A stretch of DNA of 64,000 nt, taken from the NCBI RefSeq assembly GCF_963259705.1, contig NC_081846.1, positions 87,060,641 to 87,124,640 on the forward strand, given 5' to 3'. This DNA is from Myotis daubentonii (lineage: Eukaryota > Chordata > Mammalia > Chiroptera > Vespertilionidae). The position numbers and the translations under genes were made by a program. Shown here piece by piece: positions 1 through 10,222 of this stretch; the stretch's first letter is position 1; the number at the start of each line of letters is the position of its first letter. The notes under the pieces are model-generated. The model saw only the letters and a list, made by a program, of their open reading frames with translations, was not told the DNA's origin and made no database searches.

Positions 1-290
1 CTGACGGCTAGGAGCACTGACACTGACGGCTGGGAGCACTGGCGCTGACGGCTGGGAGCACTGGCGCTGACACCTGGGAGCACTGATGCTGACAGCTGGG
101 AGCACTGGTGCTGACAGCTGGGAGCACTGACGCTGACGGCTGGGAGCACTGACGCTGACGGCTGGGAGCACCGGCGCTGACACCTGAGAGCACTGACGCT
201 GACGGCTGGGAGCACTGACGCTGACGGCTGGGAGCACTAACACTGGCAGCTGGGAGCACTGGCACTGGCAGCTGGGAGCACTGGCAAGGT
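1..290. repeat. 22-bp minisatellite
   Basis: About 13 imperfect tandem copies of a 22-bp unit of the form CTGACGGCTGGGAGCACTGG plus two bases run from the window edge to about 290. Copies differ mainly at the CpG-containing positions (GACGG, GACAG, GACAC) and in the spacer after CACTG. The array may continue to the left of the window. The open frame on the minus strand here is only the repeat read through in a stop-free frame. Confidence 0.93.
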
Positions 291-589
291 TGTGGAAACA
301 CTGCCCAGGGCAGAGGCAGCCAGTGTGAATCATGTTCCAGGAGGCTCATGGCCCAGGGGAAGGAGGACGGTGAGCTCTGGAGAGGGAGCTCTGGGGAGTG
401 CAGTGTCCTTTAGGGAAGACATGAGCCCTGACCTGTGGTCTGTGGAGGAAGGCTGTGTCTGCGCCTGCCCCTGCCGGAGGTGAGAGGGGCGCCTACCTGG
501 CACAGACTGCAGGGGGTGCGGGCAGAGAGGACGGCAATGCAGAGGCCCAGGGTGTACAGCTCACTGAGAGGAACTGCATCCCGTCTTGG
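291..589. other. unique sequence, no gene seen
   Basis: A GC-rich stretch between two repeat arrays. I recognise no transposon and no exon in it. Short open frames are present but show no domain. Confidence 0.4.
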
Positions 590-590
590 A

Positions 591-675
591 GGGAGGGAAG
601 GAGGGAGAGAGAGGGGAGGGAAGAAGGGAGGGAGGGAGGGAGGGAGGGAGGGAGGGAGGGAGGGAGGGAGGGAGG
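591..675. repeat. (GGGA)n purine tract
   Basis: An almost pure GGGA/GGAG tetranucleotide run on the plus strand, with a degenerate purine-rich lead-in from about 585. Open frames on both strands through it are low-complexity artefacts (Gly-Arg-Glu or Pro-Ser-Leu repeats). Confidence 0.95.
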
Positions 676-2386
676 ACTCTTCTGTTCATGGCTGAGTCCA
701 GGGCACCCTGCCCTGCATTTTCTTTGCCCCGTCTGTGCACCAGGGTCTATGGCCAGGGCTGGGGGCCCAGTGACTGAGAGCACAGTCCGTGTCCTCCGGG
801 GCCCAGGGCCTACTCGGGGAGCAAGGAGCAAGCAGAGTCCCAGGAGCCAATCTCAGCCTGGGAGGTCGGGAGGTCACACAGGCTGAGGACACCCAAGGGA
901 CGACCTGAGTGGCCAGAGGGAACAGAGCCCGCCGCAGCCCCTGTGAGAAAGCAGCGCCATCCTGACAAGGTTCGCACGGCGAGTGGCGAGCTCTCCTCAC
1001 CTGCCCGTCGGCTTGTACGCGCCAAAGCTGTCCACCTCAGGGAGGATTTGAAGGTCAAAGCAAAGAGCCACCGCGTGGCAGCAGGAGCGGTAAGGAGGGT
1101 CCCACTTCCTCCCGGGTCCCGTTCGGGCCTGTGCTGCGCTCCTCGCGCCGCCACCCGCCAGCTCCACTCGCCTGTGGAGCGGTTTCTGTCGCCCGGAGCG
1201 GGAGGGTTTTGTTTCACGGGCCTGGCGACTTTCTGGAGAAACAGAAGCGCGACAGGCAGGAGCGGGGCCACCTCTCCATCACGCCCAGGCCCGAGACCGG
1301 CGCCTCGGCAAAGGGCAGTGCTCGCTCGGCACCAGCTCCTCCGCCGCCTGAGCCGACAGGGCCCAGCGCCCGCTATGGCTTCTTTCTGCCCGCCCGGTGC
1401 GCCGCCTGTGTGAGCTGTGAGCACGTTGTCACCCTCTGGTGCCAATCACTTACCAACGCCGTGGGCATCGGAAACAGCAGCATTTCTGAGGGAAGAGCTT
1501 CACTTTCCGAGCGGTGGCTGCTCCTCATTTGGTCGGTAGCTAGTGAGAAGCAGCGGGGCCTTCTCCTAACAGGAGACAGCTCTCGGCAGAGGTTCCAGAG
1601 CAGCAGGCAAGGGCAGGGGGAGAGGGGGAGGGGGGCTGTGCTGAGAAGCAGCACGCAGCCGCCCACGCGAGGCCACCCACGCGAGGCCAGGCGAGGGAGC
1701 AGCCTCCCTCCCTCCCACAGCGATGATGGCTGGGTCAGGGCTCCCTCTGCTGTGCTGTTCCTGGGGTCACGGTGACCACGGGGGCCGAGGCGGGCTCACG
1801 GTTAGCCTTGGGCTTGGAAGATCTCAAAGCGGGGTGAGCTGGGAGGGTGGAGGGGACAGCAGGCTCCCGCCTGAGGGCTGGGGAGCAGCCAGGCTCAGCA
1901 CACAGGAGCACCCCTCACCCACTCGGGGCCACCGAGCAAGCGCGTGCGGGCTCTCCTGGAGCCCAGCTGAGAGAGGCCCTGCCCTTCCTCCAGGCCGATC
2001 GCAGCACCCAGGGCAGGCCCGGCACACGGTGGGCAGCAGGCCTGGCACACGATGGGCAGTGCCCTGTGGACACTGCTGAGTGGATGTGGCAACGGGGGGT
2101 TTTGTGGAGAAGAAAGCAGCAGAGGCCCTGGGGACAGCGGGGGAGGTAGAGTCAGGGCCCCCCCCCCTGCCCGTCAGATCCCTGCAGCCTCTGCTTCTCA
2201 AACCTAAACTCGAATCCCCTGCAGAGTGAGGGCCTCCTGTGCTGGGTTGGCTGGCGGCTGCCGCAGCCTCGTCCTCTCTCCCTGCACAGGGGCCTCTGTG
2301 CCGAAACGCTGGCCCGACTCTGTGACCTGAGGAGAGCACTCACCTTCTGGAAGGGCACTCCTCCTGCAGGATGGTGAAGCCGGCCG
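676..2386. other. GC-rich unique stretch with a CpG-rich core near 930-1400
   Basis: I recognise no transposon here. CpG density rises clearly between about 930 and 1400, which suggests a small CpG island or a GC-rich exon neighbourhood. On the minus strand, a possible micro-exon lies at 1001-1035, bounded by an AG at 1036-1037 and a GTGAGG donor at 1000-995, with an open frame through it. None of the longer open frames shows a recognisable domain. I cannot assign a gene. Confidence 0.35.
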
Positions 2387-2404
2387 GGGGGGGGGGGGGG
2401 GGGG
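2387..2404. repeat. poly-G run
   Basis: An uninterrupted run of about 18 G on the plus strand after CCGGCC. Such runs are common length-error sites in assemblies, so the exact length is uncertain. Confidence 0.9.
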
Positions 2405-3069
2405 AGGTGGCCTGGAGCCGAGGAGCCAGGTGGGCTCAAGGGGGATGGAGGTGCAGAACCGGCTCCTCCCGCTCTCCGAGGCTCCTGGGCACTCAGAACC
2501 CAGCCTCCCCTTGCCACACGCTGTGCCAGGTCATTTCATCACCTGTCCCCTCAGCCCGTCTCGGTGGCCCCAGATCCCAGGGCTGCTCCCCACTCCTGCC
2601 GACACTCCTCTCCGCTGTTGACAACGACGTCGCCCGCCATGGAGTCCCCCTGCGCTTTGCCTGACTCTCAGCACGTTACCATCTGATCGGCCCACAGCAG
2701 CCCGCGAGGTATATGCCATGACTCTTTCCTGTCCGCAGGGCCTGGGCTGTCAGCTAGGGGCAGGCTCTGCACCCTGAGCCTGAGATCCTGCCTCCAACGC
2801 GCGTCCCAAAGCCTGTCCCCCCGCGTCACCTCTCTCACCAGCTTTGTCTCCCCACCCACCCATGGCTGCTGCTTGGAAACAATCACTACCTTTGTCTGTT
2901 TTTCCCGAACATCCAGAGCAGTGTGGGGGCACCCTGTGAACAATCTGGAGAATACAAAAAAAGAGAAAGTGAACGAAACGCACCCATGGCACCCCTCATG
3001 CCTCACTCTGTTCCCTGATGATGTACACAGGCTGCATGCAGTTTCTTGGACTCCTCACCTAGCATTACA
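2405..3069. other. unique sequence, no gene seen
   Basis: Moderately GC-rich DNA. I see no repeat family and no convincing exon. Confidence 0.35.
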
Positions 3070-3810
3070 TTAAGAGCAATCTCAGCATCATGAAATACTG
3101 TGGAAACACCATTTCCGTGGCTGTCAGTGCTCCGTCAAAGAGCCGAATTAAATTGTGTTGAAAGTTTCAAGACTCTAACACCCATCATTCAAGTCTGGTG
3201 ATGGAACTCCAACAGGAGAGCTCTCATGCGCCCCCTCCTGGGAGTGTAGAGTTGTGCGACCACTTTGGGAAGCATGTGCACAGTGGAGCACAGCTGAGGA
3301 CGGATCCTGTGACTGTGTTGTCACCCAGCAGTGCACCTCTTTGGGACACACACCTTAGCCAACCCCCTCCCCCCCCAGAGGCACCAGCAGACAAGCGCCC
3401 ACGTGGTCAGAGCCTCGTTGTTTGTAATAGCAGAACCAACCTAAAGGACAACATCAGTAGGATGGATGACTCAGGGGTGATCCCAGAACTCATGGCCACA
3501 GAACAACGAGGATGAGCCGACTGGTTCCGACACTGCAGCCATGCCGAGGCTCTCAGCCGGCACTGGGGCAGGCTGCAGAAGGACAAAGGCGGCACTCACA
3601 TGGACCCGAAAGCACGCGAAGCAACAGTGTGAGCGTTTGGGAGAGGCCTGTCCCTAGAACACGAAGACATGCCTGTGGATGTGAGCACCGCACTCGAGCG
3701 GGGGCGGGGGGGGGGGGGGCTTTGTAAGGAGAGCGATGCCTGGGGTGGATGGGTTTATGGGTTGTGTTCTGGGTACACATGGGTTATGTCAGCCATTTAG
3801 TTTTATTTTG
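3070..3810 (+). mobile_element. old L1 3' end, plus sense
   Basis: The stretch around 3415-3490 (TTGTAATAGCAGAACCAACC, then a 'ATCAGTAGGATGGATGACT' block) matches the well-known L1 3' region in which samples read 'tttgtaatagcaaaa...catcagtaggggaatggat'. The following part, to about 3810, keeps the same order of landmarks but is diverged and interrupted by a G-run at 3702-3719. It is an ancient, non-coding fragment of the L1M type. Confidence 0.6.
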
Positions 3811-3894
3811 TACTGAATTAAGCAAGGACAGAAAAGAGATTAAGAAAATTTACTAGGTCAACAAAATTGGCTTGGTCTGTCTTTAGCTAGATGG

Positions 3895-4948
3895 ACTAAG
3901 AGGAAAGGAAATTAAAGGAGACTAAGTAAATGGAAATATACCCCAGACCCATGGATTGGAAGACTTGGTATTGTTAAGATGTCACTACTATCCACCTACG
4001 GACTCAAGGCAATCCCTGTCAAAATCCCAATGACGGCTTTGCAGAAATAGAAAGACCCATCCTAAAATTCATACAGAATCTCAAGGGACCCTGAGCAGTG
4101 AAAATGATCCTGCAAAAGAACAGAGCTGGCGGACTCACCCTTCCTCGTCCTAAACTTACTACAAAGCGACTGTAACCCAAACGGCGTGGTGCTGGCAACA
4201 GCGGGCGTGGAGCCAATGGAATGGAATAAGGAGCTCAGAAGTGAAGCCGCACACGTGTGGTCCAAGGGCTCTGGCAAGACCATTCGATGGGAAGGGACCG
4301 TCCTTTCAGCAAACGGCGCTGGCAGAACTGGATACCCTGATGCCAAAGAATGAAGCTGGACCCTTACTTAACAACATGCACAAAAGTAAAAGCAAAATGG
4401 ATCAAAGCCCCAAACATAAGAGCTAACACCATAAACCTTTTAGAAGAAAACGCAGGGCAAGGCTTTACAATACTGGCTTTGGCAATGATTTCTCAGCTAT
4501 GAGGCTGAAGGCACAGGCAACAAAGAAACAATAGACAAATTGGACTTCATAACATTTTTGAAATGTTGTGCATCAAAAGACAATATGAAAACAGTAAACA
4601 GGCACCCAAAGATGGACAATGATTTTGTAAGTCATACATCTGATAAGGGACTGCTGAGCGGAATGTGTAGAGAGCCTTAAAGATGTTGATTAGGCAGAGT
4701 GAAAGGAGCCAGCCGCAAAACGCCCTGTACTGTATGCTTCCACTTACATGAGGTGCTTAGGGTAGTTAAAATCATGGAGACTGAACACAGAGCACTGGTT
4801 GCAGGGGCTGGGGGAGGGGGGGGGGAGCCACTGTTTCATGGGGACAGAGTTTCAGGTTTGCAAGATGACAAGAGTCCGGTGGATGGTGCACACAATGTGA
4901 GGTACTTAATGCCGCTGAGCTGCACACTTACAGGTGGTTAAGATGTTA
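3895..4948 (+). mobile_element. L1 ORF2 3' part and 3' UTR, plus sense (dead)
   Basis: Recognisable degenerate ORF2 text runs from about 3905 (AAATGGAAATATACCCCAGA, then 'catggattggaagacttggtattgttaa') through the 'caaaagacaatatgaaaacagtaaacagg' block near 4575-4605. A 3' UTR-like tail with 'acttacatgaggtgcttagggtagtt' follows. Many frameshifts and stops interrupt it, and the longest remaining frames are 60-95 codons. The reverse transcriptase core is absent because only the C-terminal end of ORF2 is present, as expected for 5'-truncated L1. The Ves SINE at 4951 sits directly after its 3' end. Confidence 0.85.
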
Positions 4949-4950
4949 AC

Positions 4951-5181
4951 TCTAGCCCTGGCTGGTTTGGCTCTGTGGATGGAGCATCAGCCTGCGGACT
5001 GAAGGGTCCCAGGTTCGATTCCCGTCAAGGGCATGTACCTGGGTTGCGGGCACATCCCCAGTAGGGGGCGTGGAAGAGGAAGCTGAATCGATGTTTCTCT
5101 CTCATCGATGTTTCTAACTCTCTATCCCTCTCCCTCTCCCTTCCTCTCTGTAAAAAATCAATAAAAAATATTTTTTTAAAA
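4951..5181 (+). mobile_element. Ves SINE, full length
   Basis: A tRNA-derived bat SINE. The head reads CCTGGCTGGTTTGGCTCTGT, with a B box GGTTCGATTCC at about 5013, the usual GTCAAGGGCATGTACCTGGG block, two ATCGATGTTTCT motifs, a CT-rich part and an AATCAATAAAAAATA tail. Perfect 11-bp target-site duplications AAGATGTTAAC flank it at 4940-4950 and 5182-5192. This shows L1-type retrotransposition and gives exact borders. Confidence 0.97.
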
Positions 5182-5192
5182 AAGATGTTAAC

Positions 5193-6130
5193 GCTGATGT
5201 TATGTATATTTTATCACAGTTGAAAAAAGTAGGTAAGAGAAGGAAAGAGGTAGAAAGAGGGATAGTGAGATTGAAAGGGAAGGGAGGGAGAGAGGGAGGA
5301 AGGGAAAGGGCCATCTTCAATGCACCTGTGAGATAAGAAGGCGGAGGGCACCTGCTAGGAAGGTCCGAGGCTCCTGGGACCTGCACTGTGGGTCTGACCA
5401 GCAGCCTCTTGAGCATCCTGTCAGCCTGGCCTGACCTCGCTCTGGGTCAGCCAGGGTCAGTGGAGACAAAGGAGACAATGTGTGGTCAGTGCCGCTCTGT
5501 GCCAGGCCCAGGGTGAGGGGCTGTCATGGACATAGTCATGGGGACACCCTGTCTCCTGCCCGAGCCCCTCACTCCCTGGGAGACGGAGTAGGAGGAAAGA
5601 CCCTCTGGGAAAGGAAATGTTGGTACAGGCGGGACCTGTCAGCCTGGCCTTGCCCCTGGCCTTGGAATCGAGCAGCCTTCCTGGGCAGACACCCCAGGCT
5701 GTGCCTCCTCCAGGGCTCCCCGCAGGCACCCCATGGCCATATCCACCTCCCCAATGACCAGCCCCGAGCTGGCCTGCTCCCGGGCTTTCCTGAGGACTCA
5801 GCTTCTTCCACCTGTCTCTCCTGCTCGGACTCCTTCTCACCTGCCACCGTTTGCTTGGCCTCCGAGAGCATTTCCCATCACACTGATGTCCCCACAGACG
5901 GCGCCTGAGCCCCTCCAGGGCTGGAGAGGAGGACACAGGCCCAGCCCCCGGGAGGGCGTGAGCAGCAGAGGAGGAAGGAGAAGCAGCTCTGACGGGGCAT
6001 TTAAACCACCGTGTGGCTTTCCATTTTGGCTAAAGCCACAAAACAAGAGATGCCTCATGGTAAGGGGGGGCGAGAGCCATGACGGGCTTGCACAGGGGGT
6101 GGGAATGAAGCTGAGGGAGGCTGAGTGCTG
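5193..6130. other. purine-rich lead, then unique GC-rich DNA
   Basis: The first 120 bases are a degenerate GGAA/GAGG purine-rich stretch (about 5220-5315). The rest is unique. Open frames of up to 159 codons on the minus strand overlap equally long frames on the plus strand and show no domain, so I do not call a gene. Confidence 0.35.
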
Positions 6131-6131
6131 C

Positions 6132-6226
6132 TGGGGAGTTCGGCTGGTTAGAGCGTCATGCTGACGTGCCAACGCTGCGGCTCCATCCCCAGCAGGGCAC
6201 ACACCAGCGTCAATGAATGAAGTGGG

Positions 6227-6284
<58 letters not shown>

Positions 6285-6325
6285 TCTCCCTCTCTCTCAT
6301 CAGTCACTCAATAAATAATTTTTTG
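6132..6325 (+). mobile_element. Ves SINE with expanded CT tract
   Basis: A second Ves subtype. The head GGCTGGTTAGAGCGTCATGC is followed by GACGTGCCAACGCTGCGGCT, a CCCCAGCAGGGCACACACCA block, CAATGAATGAAGTGGGACAA, and a tail with CACTCAATAAATAA. The internal CT stretch has grown into a (CT)n microsatellite at 6231-6281. I did not resolve clear target-site duplications. Confidence 0.88.
6231..6299. repeat. (CT)n microsatellite inside the SINE
   Basis: About 25 uninterrupted TC dinucleotides followed by a CT-rich imperfect extension. The long Arg-Glu frame on the minus strand is an artefact of this run. Confidence 0.95.
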
Positions 6326-6429
6326 AAAAGGAAGTAGAGGTTAGGAAGGAGGGGAAGGAGGTTTCCCTGGAAAACTGTTGGGTGAAGACCACCCCCCCAC
6401 TTCTACTAGCAGTCTGTCAGGAGAGAGTA

Positions 6430-7425
6430 TGGAGGGCTGCAGTTGGGGACAGAGGCAGGTGTCTGAGTCACACCTGGGATGGAAAGGACAGAGGCTGCAG
6501 GTGGGGACCGAGGCAGGTGTCTGAGACACACCTGGGATGGGAAGGACAGGGGCTGCAGGTGGGGACAGAGGCAGGTGTCTGAGTCACACCTGGGATGGGA
6601 AGGACAGGGGCTGCAGCTGGGGACAGAGGCAGGTGTCTGAGTCACACCTGGGATGGAAAGGACAGGGGCTGCAGGTGGGGACAGAGGCAGGTGTCTGAGT
6701 CACACCTGGGATGGGAAGGACAGGGGCTGCAGGTGGGGACAGAGGCAGGTGTCTGAGTCACACCTGGGATGGGAAGGACAGGGGCTGCAGCTGGGGACAG
6801 AGGCAGGTGTCTGAGTCACACCTGGGATGGAAAGGACAGGGGCTGCAGGTGGGGACAGAGGCAGGTGTCTGAGTCACACCTGGGATGGGAAGGACAGGGG
6901 CTGCAGGTGGGGACAGAGGCAGATGTCTGAGTCACACCTGGGATGGGAAGGACAGGGGCTGCAGGTGGGGACAGAGGCAGGTGTCTGAGTCACACCTGGG
7001 ATGGGAAGGACAGGGGCTGCAGCTGGGGACAGAGGCAGGTGTCTGAGTCACACCTGGGATGGAAAGGACAGGGGCTGCAAGTGGGGACAGAGGCAGGTGT
7101 CTGAGTCACACCTGGGATGGGAAGGACAGGGGCTGCAGGTGGGGACAGAGGCAGGTGTCTGAGTCACACCTGGGATGGGAAGGACAGGGGCTGCAGGTGG
7201 GGACAGAGGCAGGTGTCTGAGTCACACCTGGGATGGGAAGGACAGGGGCTGCAGGTGGGGACAGAGGCAGGTGTCTGAGTCACACCTGGGATGGGAAGGA
7301 CAGGGGCTGCAGGTGGGGACAGAGGCAGGTGTCTGAGTCACACCTGGGATGGGAAGGACAGGGGCTGCAGGTGGGGACAGAGGCAGGTGTCTGAGTCACA
7401 CCTGGGATGGGAAGGACAGGGGCTG
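6430..7425. repeat. 58-bp minisatellite, about 17 copies
   Basis: The tandem unit is 58 bp (for example GTGTCTGAGTCACACCTGGG starts at 6459 and again at 6517). It contains TGGGATGGGAAGGACAGGGG, then GCTGCAGGTGGGGACAGAGG. Copies are nearly identical. Two linked variants (CAGCTGG for CAGGTGG, and GGAAAGG for GGGAAGG in the next unit) recur at about 6613, 6787 and 7019, which are 3 and 4 units apart. That shows duplication of multi-unit blocks. Confidence 0.96.
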
Positions 7426-7969
7426 CTCCTGCGCAGCAGGGGGCTGGGGGGACAGCTGATGTGCTGAGCTTGGCCACGCTCAGGGCACTTGGGGACGAAG
7501 GCAGCTGTACGGAGTTCTCATAACTCCTGTCGGAGAGGGTCCGTGGGAGGGCAAAAAGACCTCACTCCGAGGAAGTGGGAGTCAGGGCTGGAGGCCCGGG
7601 TGTCGGCCCCCAGAAGGTCTTTTCTTCTCCAGACCCACCTGCCCCTTCCTCCCTCTGCCCTCCTCTCCTGGGCTCTGAGCACAGGAAGCCCACGGAGGAA
7701 GCACCCCGAAATGCTTTTGTATAGACACAGCCTCACAGCTGTGGGGTGTTTCCTGGGGGCGGGGGGGCAGGGAGAAGAGCTGGAGGAGCCACTGAAATCA
7801 TTAAGCGAGTGGCGAGGGAGTGGGGACACGCTGCTGCCACTTCCCATAGCTCCCGGCAGGACCTCCTAGGGACCCACGGAGTGCATCTCAAAAACCCACC
7901 GCGAGGTGGCAGGGCGGGACTAACAATCAGGCCGTCCGGCTGCCCCTGCGGCAGGCCTGGGACCCTGCA
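7426..7969. other. unique sequence between two minisatellites
   Basis: No repeat family or exon recognised. The two longest opposing open frames (126 and 109 codons) overlap each other, which argues against either being real. Confidence 0.35.
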
Positions 7970-8136
7970 GACAGCGGGACCGCGGAGGGACCCAGGCCAG
8001 GCAATGCCCCTCGCGGAGGGACCCACGCCGGGCAATGCCCCTCGCGGAGGGACCCACGCCGGGCAATGCCCCTCGCGGAGGGACCCACGCCGGGCAATGC
8101 CCCTCGCGGAGGGACCCACGCTGGGCAATGCCCCTC
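7970..8136. repeat. 31-bp CpG-rich minisatellite
   Basis: Five tandem copies of a 31-bp unit with GCAATGCCCCTCGCGGAGGG and ACCCACGCCGG. Later copies are almost identical, and the first has GACCCAGGCCAG. The retained CpGs suggest a young or recently homogenised array. Several overlapping open frames on both strands are simply this repeat. Confidence 0.95.
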
Positions 8137-8854
8137 GGCGGCTGGGGAAGCCTTGGGACTTGGCACCACGCGGCCCCCTCTCTGTTCAGGGGAAATAACC
8201 CCGCATCTACGGCCTGACTCAGGCACCTGCCACCAGCACTCACAGCTCCTGTCCTCCGGTACCGTGTGCTGCCTCCAAAGAGCAGGAGGTCCCGTGAGCT
8301 CAGCTGCCACCTCCGCGAGGGGATGGGGTCGGACCTGGACGCTGGCAGGTGCGAAGGGACAGCTGAAGACAACACGGGAAGAAATCCTCAGGCAGCAGCA
8401 AGCCCGTGCAATGCAAACAATAAGGCTCACCTCGTGTCTTACCCCGCCCTGCGCTCCCTTCCTGAGCAGCCTGAGATCGGAGGGGCAGGCCCTCCCCAGT
8501 CCCACACCCACGCTCAGCCCACCCTCAGCCTCTGCTCTAGACCACGCACGCTGTTGCTTCCCTGGCGGGAACCCAGGGTGGGCGTCAGAGTCTGCTAGAG
8601 TCTCCGTTCCACCTCCCGCGGTCAGTGACTCCAGCGGGAGGGCAGATGCCCAGGTGAAGGGAGAGAGGGGGGCGGGACTTCCGAGAAGAGCTGGAGACAG
8701 TCCCCCTGAAGGAGGCTGGTGACGGGCAGGCTGGCTCTGCGCTTGGCACCACCACTTACCAGCTCTCCACTCTGCGCTCTGCTTTGTAAGGCCGGTTGTC
8801 ATCACAGTGTGAATCGTAGGATGTTTCCTCCGGATTAAATACAACTAAAGTACA
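8137..8854. other. unique sequence, no gene seen
   Basis: GC-rich DNA with no recognised repeat. The long minus-strand frame (to about 305 codons) is open only because it runs into the 31-bp minisatellite. No domain is visible. Confidence 0.35.
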
Positions 8855-9560
8855 TTTCCACTCACACCATCAGGATGGCCACTACCAAAAAGCAGAACAT
8901 ACACTGCCAGCGAGGACGCGGAGAAACTGGAACGCGTGCACTGTTGGTGGGAATATACATGGGGCAGCATTTATGCAAACCAGTGTGAAGTTTTCTCAAA
9001 AAGGTAAAAATGGGATTACTATATGGCCTCGCAGTTCCACTTCTGGGTACATCCCAAGAGAATGAAAGCGGGTCTTGGAGAGATTGATGCACACCCATGT
9101 CCACAGCAGCACTACTCACGGAGCCAAAACGCGGGAGGAATCCAAGCGCCAGCGGCAGATGAATGAACAAGCAAAACGCGGTGGGTACATTCACAGCGAA
9201 ATGGTGTCAGCCTTAGGTAGGAAGGGAATTCTGGCGTCTGATGCAAACCTGGGGACAGGATGCCCAGTGAGAGAAGCCAGCCACAAAAGGACCAGTGCTG
9301 TGTGACTCCGGGTGTGTGAGGCGCCTTCGCACGCGGTTCACGGAGACAGGAAGTGGACGGATGGCGGCCGGTTGGGAGGGGAGGGAGTTAAGTCACTGCT
9401 CATGGGGACAGTTTCAGCTGGAAGATGACAAGAGCCCTGCGGATGGATGGTGCTGACGGTGCACAACAATGTGAATGCACCTTATGCCACCATCTCTGCA
9501 CTTAATGGTGAAGAAGGTAAATTGTATGTTATATGGATTGGACCACAGCTATTGAAAATT
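8855..9560 (+). mobile_element. L1 3' end, plus sense
   Basis: A classic L1 3' region: CACACCATCAGGATGGCCAC, then 'aactggaacgcgtgcactgttggtgggaatata', 'cagttccacttctgggta' and the cluster around 9370-9540 that is shared in order with 4780-4945. No open reading frame survives. CpG positions look well kept compared with the older L1 scraps. Confidence 0.85.
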
Positions 9561-9611
9561 TAAAAATTGGTCACATTGTGAAAAGACTAAGTACAGGTCG
9601 TCAAAAAATAC

Positions 9612-9812
9612 TATTCCTATAGTGCTGGACGCTGTTCTCAGGGGTCAGAGCCTCAGCCGCCACACTGAAGGGTCACAGGTTCCATTCCCGGTCAAGGGCA
9701 TGCTCCCCGCCCCCCAGGAAGCAACTGGCTCACATTGATGTCCCCCCCCTTCTCTCTCCTTCTCCCTCCCTCCCTTCCACTCCCTCTGAAAAGCAATGGA
9801 AAAAATATTCTC
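9612..9812 (+). mobile_element. Ves SINE, diverged
   Basis: The head is degenerate, but CACTGAAGGGTCACAGGTTC then CATTCCCGGTCAAGGGCATG are clear Ves landmarks. A C-rich middle, CACATTGATGTC, a CT-rich stretch and a short AAAAGCAATGGAAAA tail follow. It is older than its neighbour at 9868. Confidence 0.82.
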
Positions 9813-9829
9813 AAGTGAAGACTAACAAA

Positions 9830-9832
<3 letters not shown>

Positions 9833-9867
<35 letters not shown>
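9833..9867. repeat. (AT)n microsatellite
   Basis: About 17 AT dinucleotides directly before the next Ves copy. Confidence 0.95.
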
Positions 9868-9869
<2 letters not shown>

Positions 9870-10084
9870 CAGCCAGTGTGGCTCAGTGGTTGAGCGTTGA
9901 CCTGTGAACTTGAAGATCACGGTTTGATTCCCAGTCAGGGCACATGCCCAGGTTGCAGGCTCGACCCCCAATAGGGGTCGTGCAGGATGCAGCTTGTCAG
10001 TGATTCTCTCTCATCATTTATGTTTCTATCTCTCTTCCTCTCCCTTCCTCTCTGAAATCAATAAAAAAAAATTTTTTTTAAAAT
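9868..10084 (+). mobile_element. Ves SINE
   Basis: CAGCCAGTGTGGCTCAGTGG head, GATCACGGTTTGATTCCCAG box B region, CAGTCAGGGCACATGCCCAG, GTTGCAGGCTCGACCCCCAA, CTCTCTCATCATTTATGTTT, and an AATCAATAAAAA tail. The head belongs to the 'GTTGAGCGTTGACC' subtype, different from the 'GATAGAGCG' subtype of the copy at 4951. Confidence 0.95.
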
Positions 10085-10093
10085 ACATATATA

Positions 10094-10222
10094 CAGGTAT
10101 CCCAAAAAAGTATATACACACTTAAACAGCTGATAGCTCAATTTTGAAAATGAGATGTGTTTGAATAAACACTGCCTTTATAATTATTCAAACTGTGAGT
10201 ATACCTTTTGGGGGAGACTCTG
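10094..10222. mobile_element. mariner-like MITE
   Basis: A 129-bp element with terminal inverted repeats. The left end reads CAGGTATCCCAAAAAAGTAT. The right end, read from the other strand, reads CAGAGTCTCCCCCAAAAGGT then ATACTCACAG. A TA dinucleotide stands before the left end, as expected for Tc1/mariner insertions, but the right TA is not seen. It has no coding capacity. The family call is inference from the ends and size. Confidence 0.6.

Noticed and set aside
6430..7425. CRISPR array
   Set aside because: The 58-bp units are contiguous with no unique spacers, in vertebrate DNA.
7927..8844. 305-codon minus-strand frame
   Set aside because: The N-terminal two thirds has no domain, overlaps plus-strand frames, and the C-terminal end is a 31-bp minisatellite.
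4951..10084. tRNA genes suggested by GGTTCGATTCC-type B boxes
   Set aside because: Each such box lies inside a Ves SINE with A-rich tail and, in clear cases, target duplications. No cloverleaf of a real tRNA was seen.
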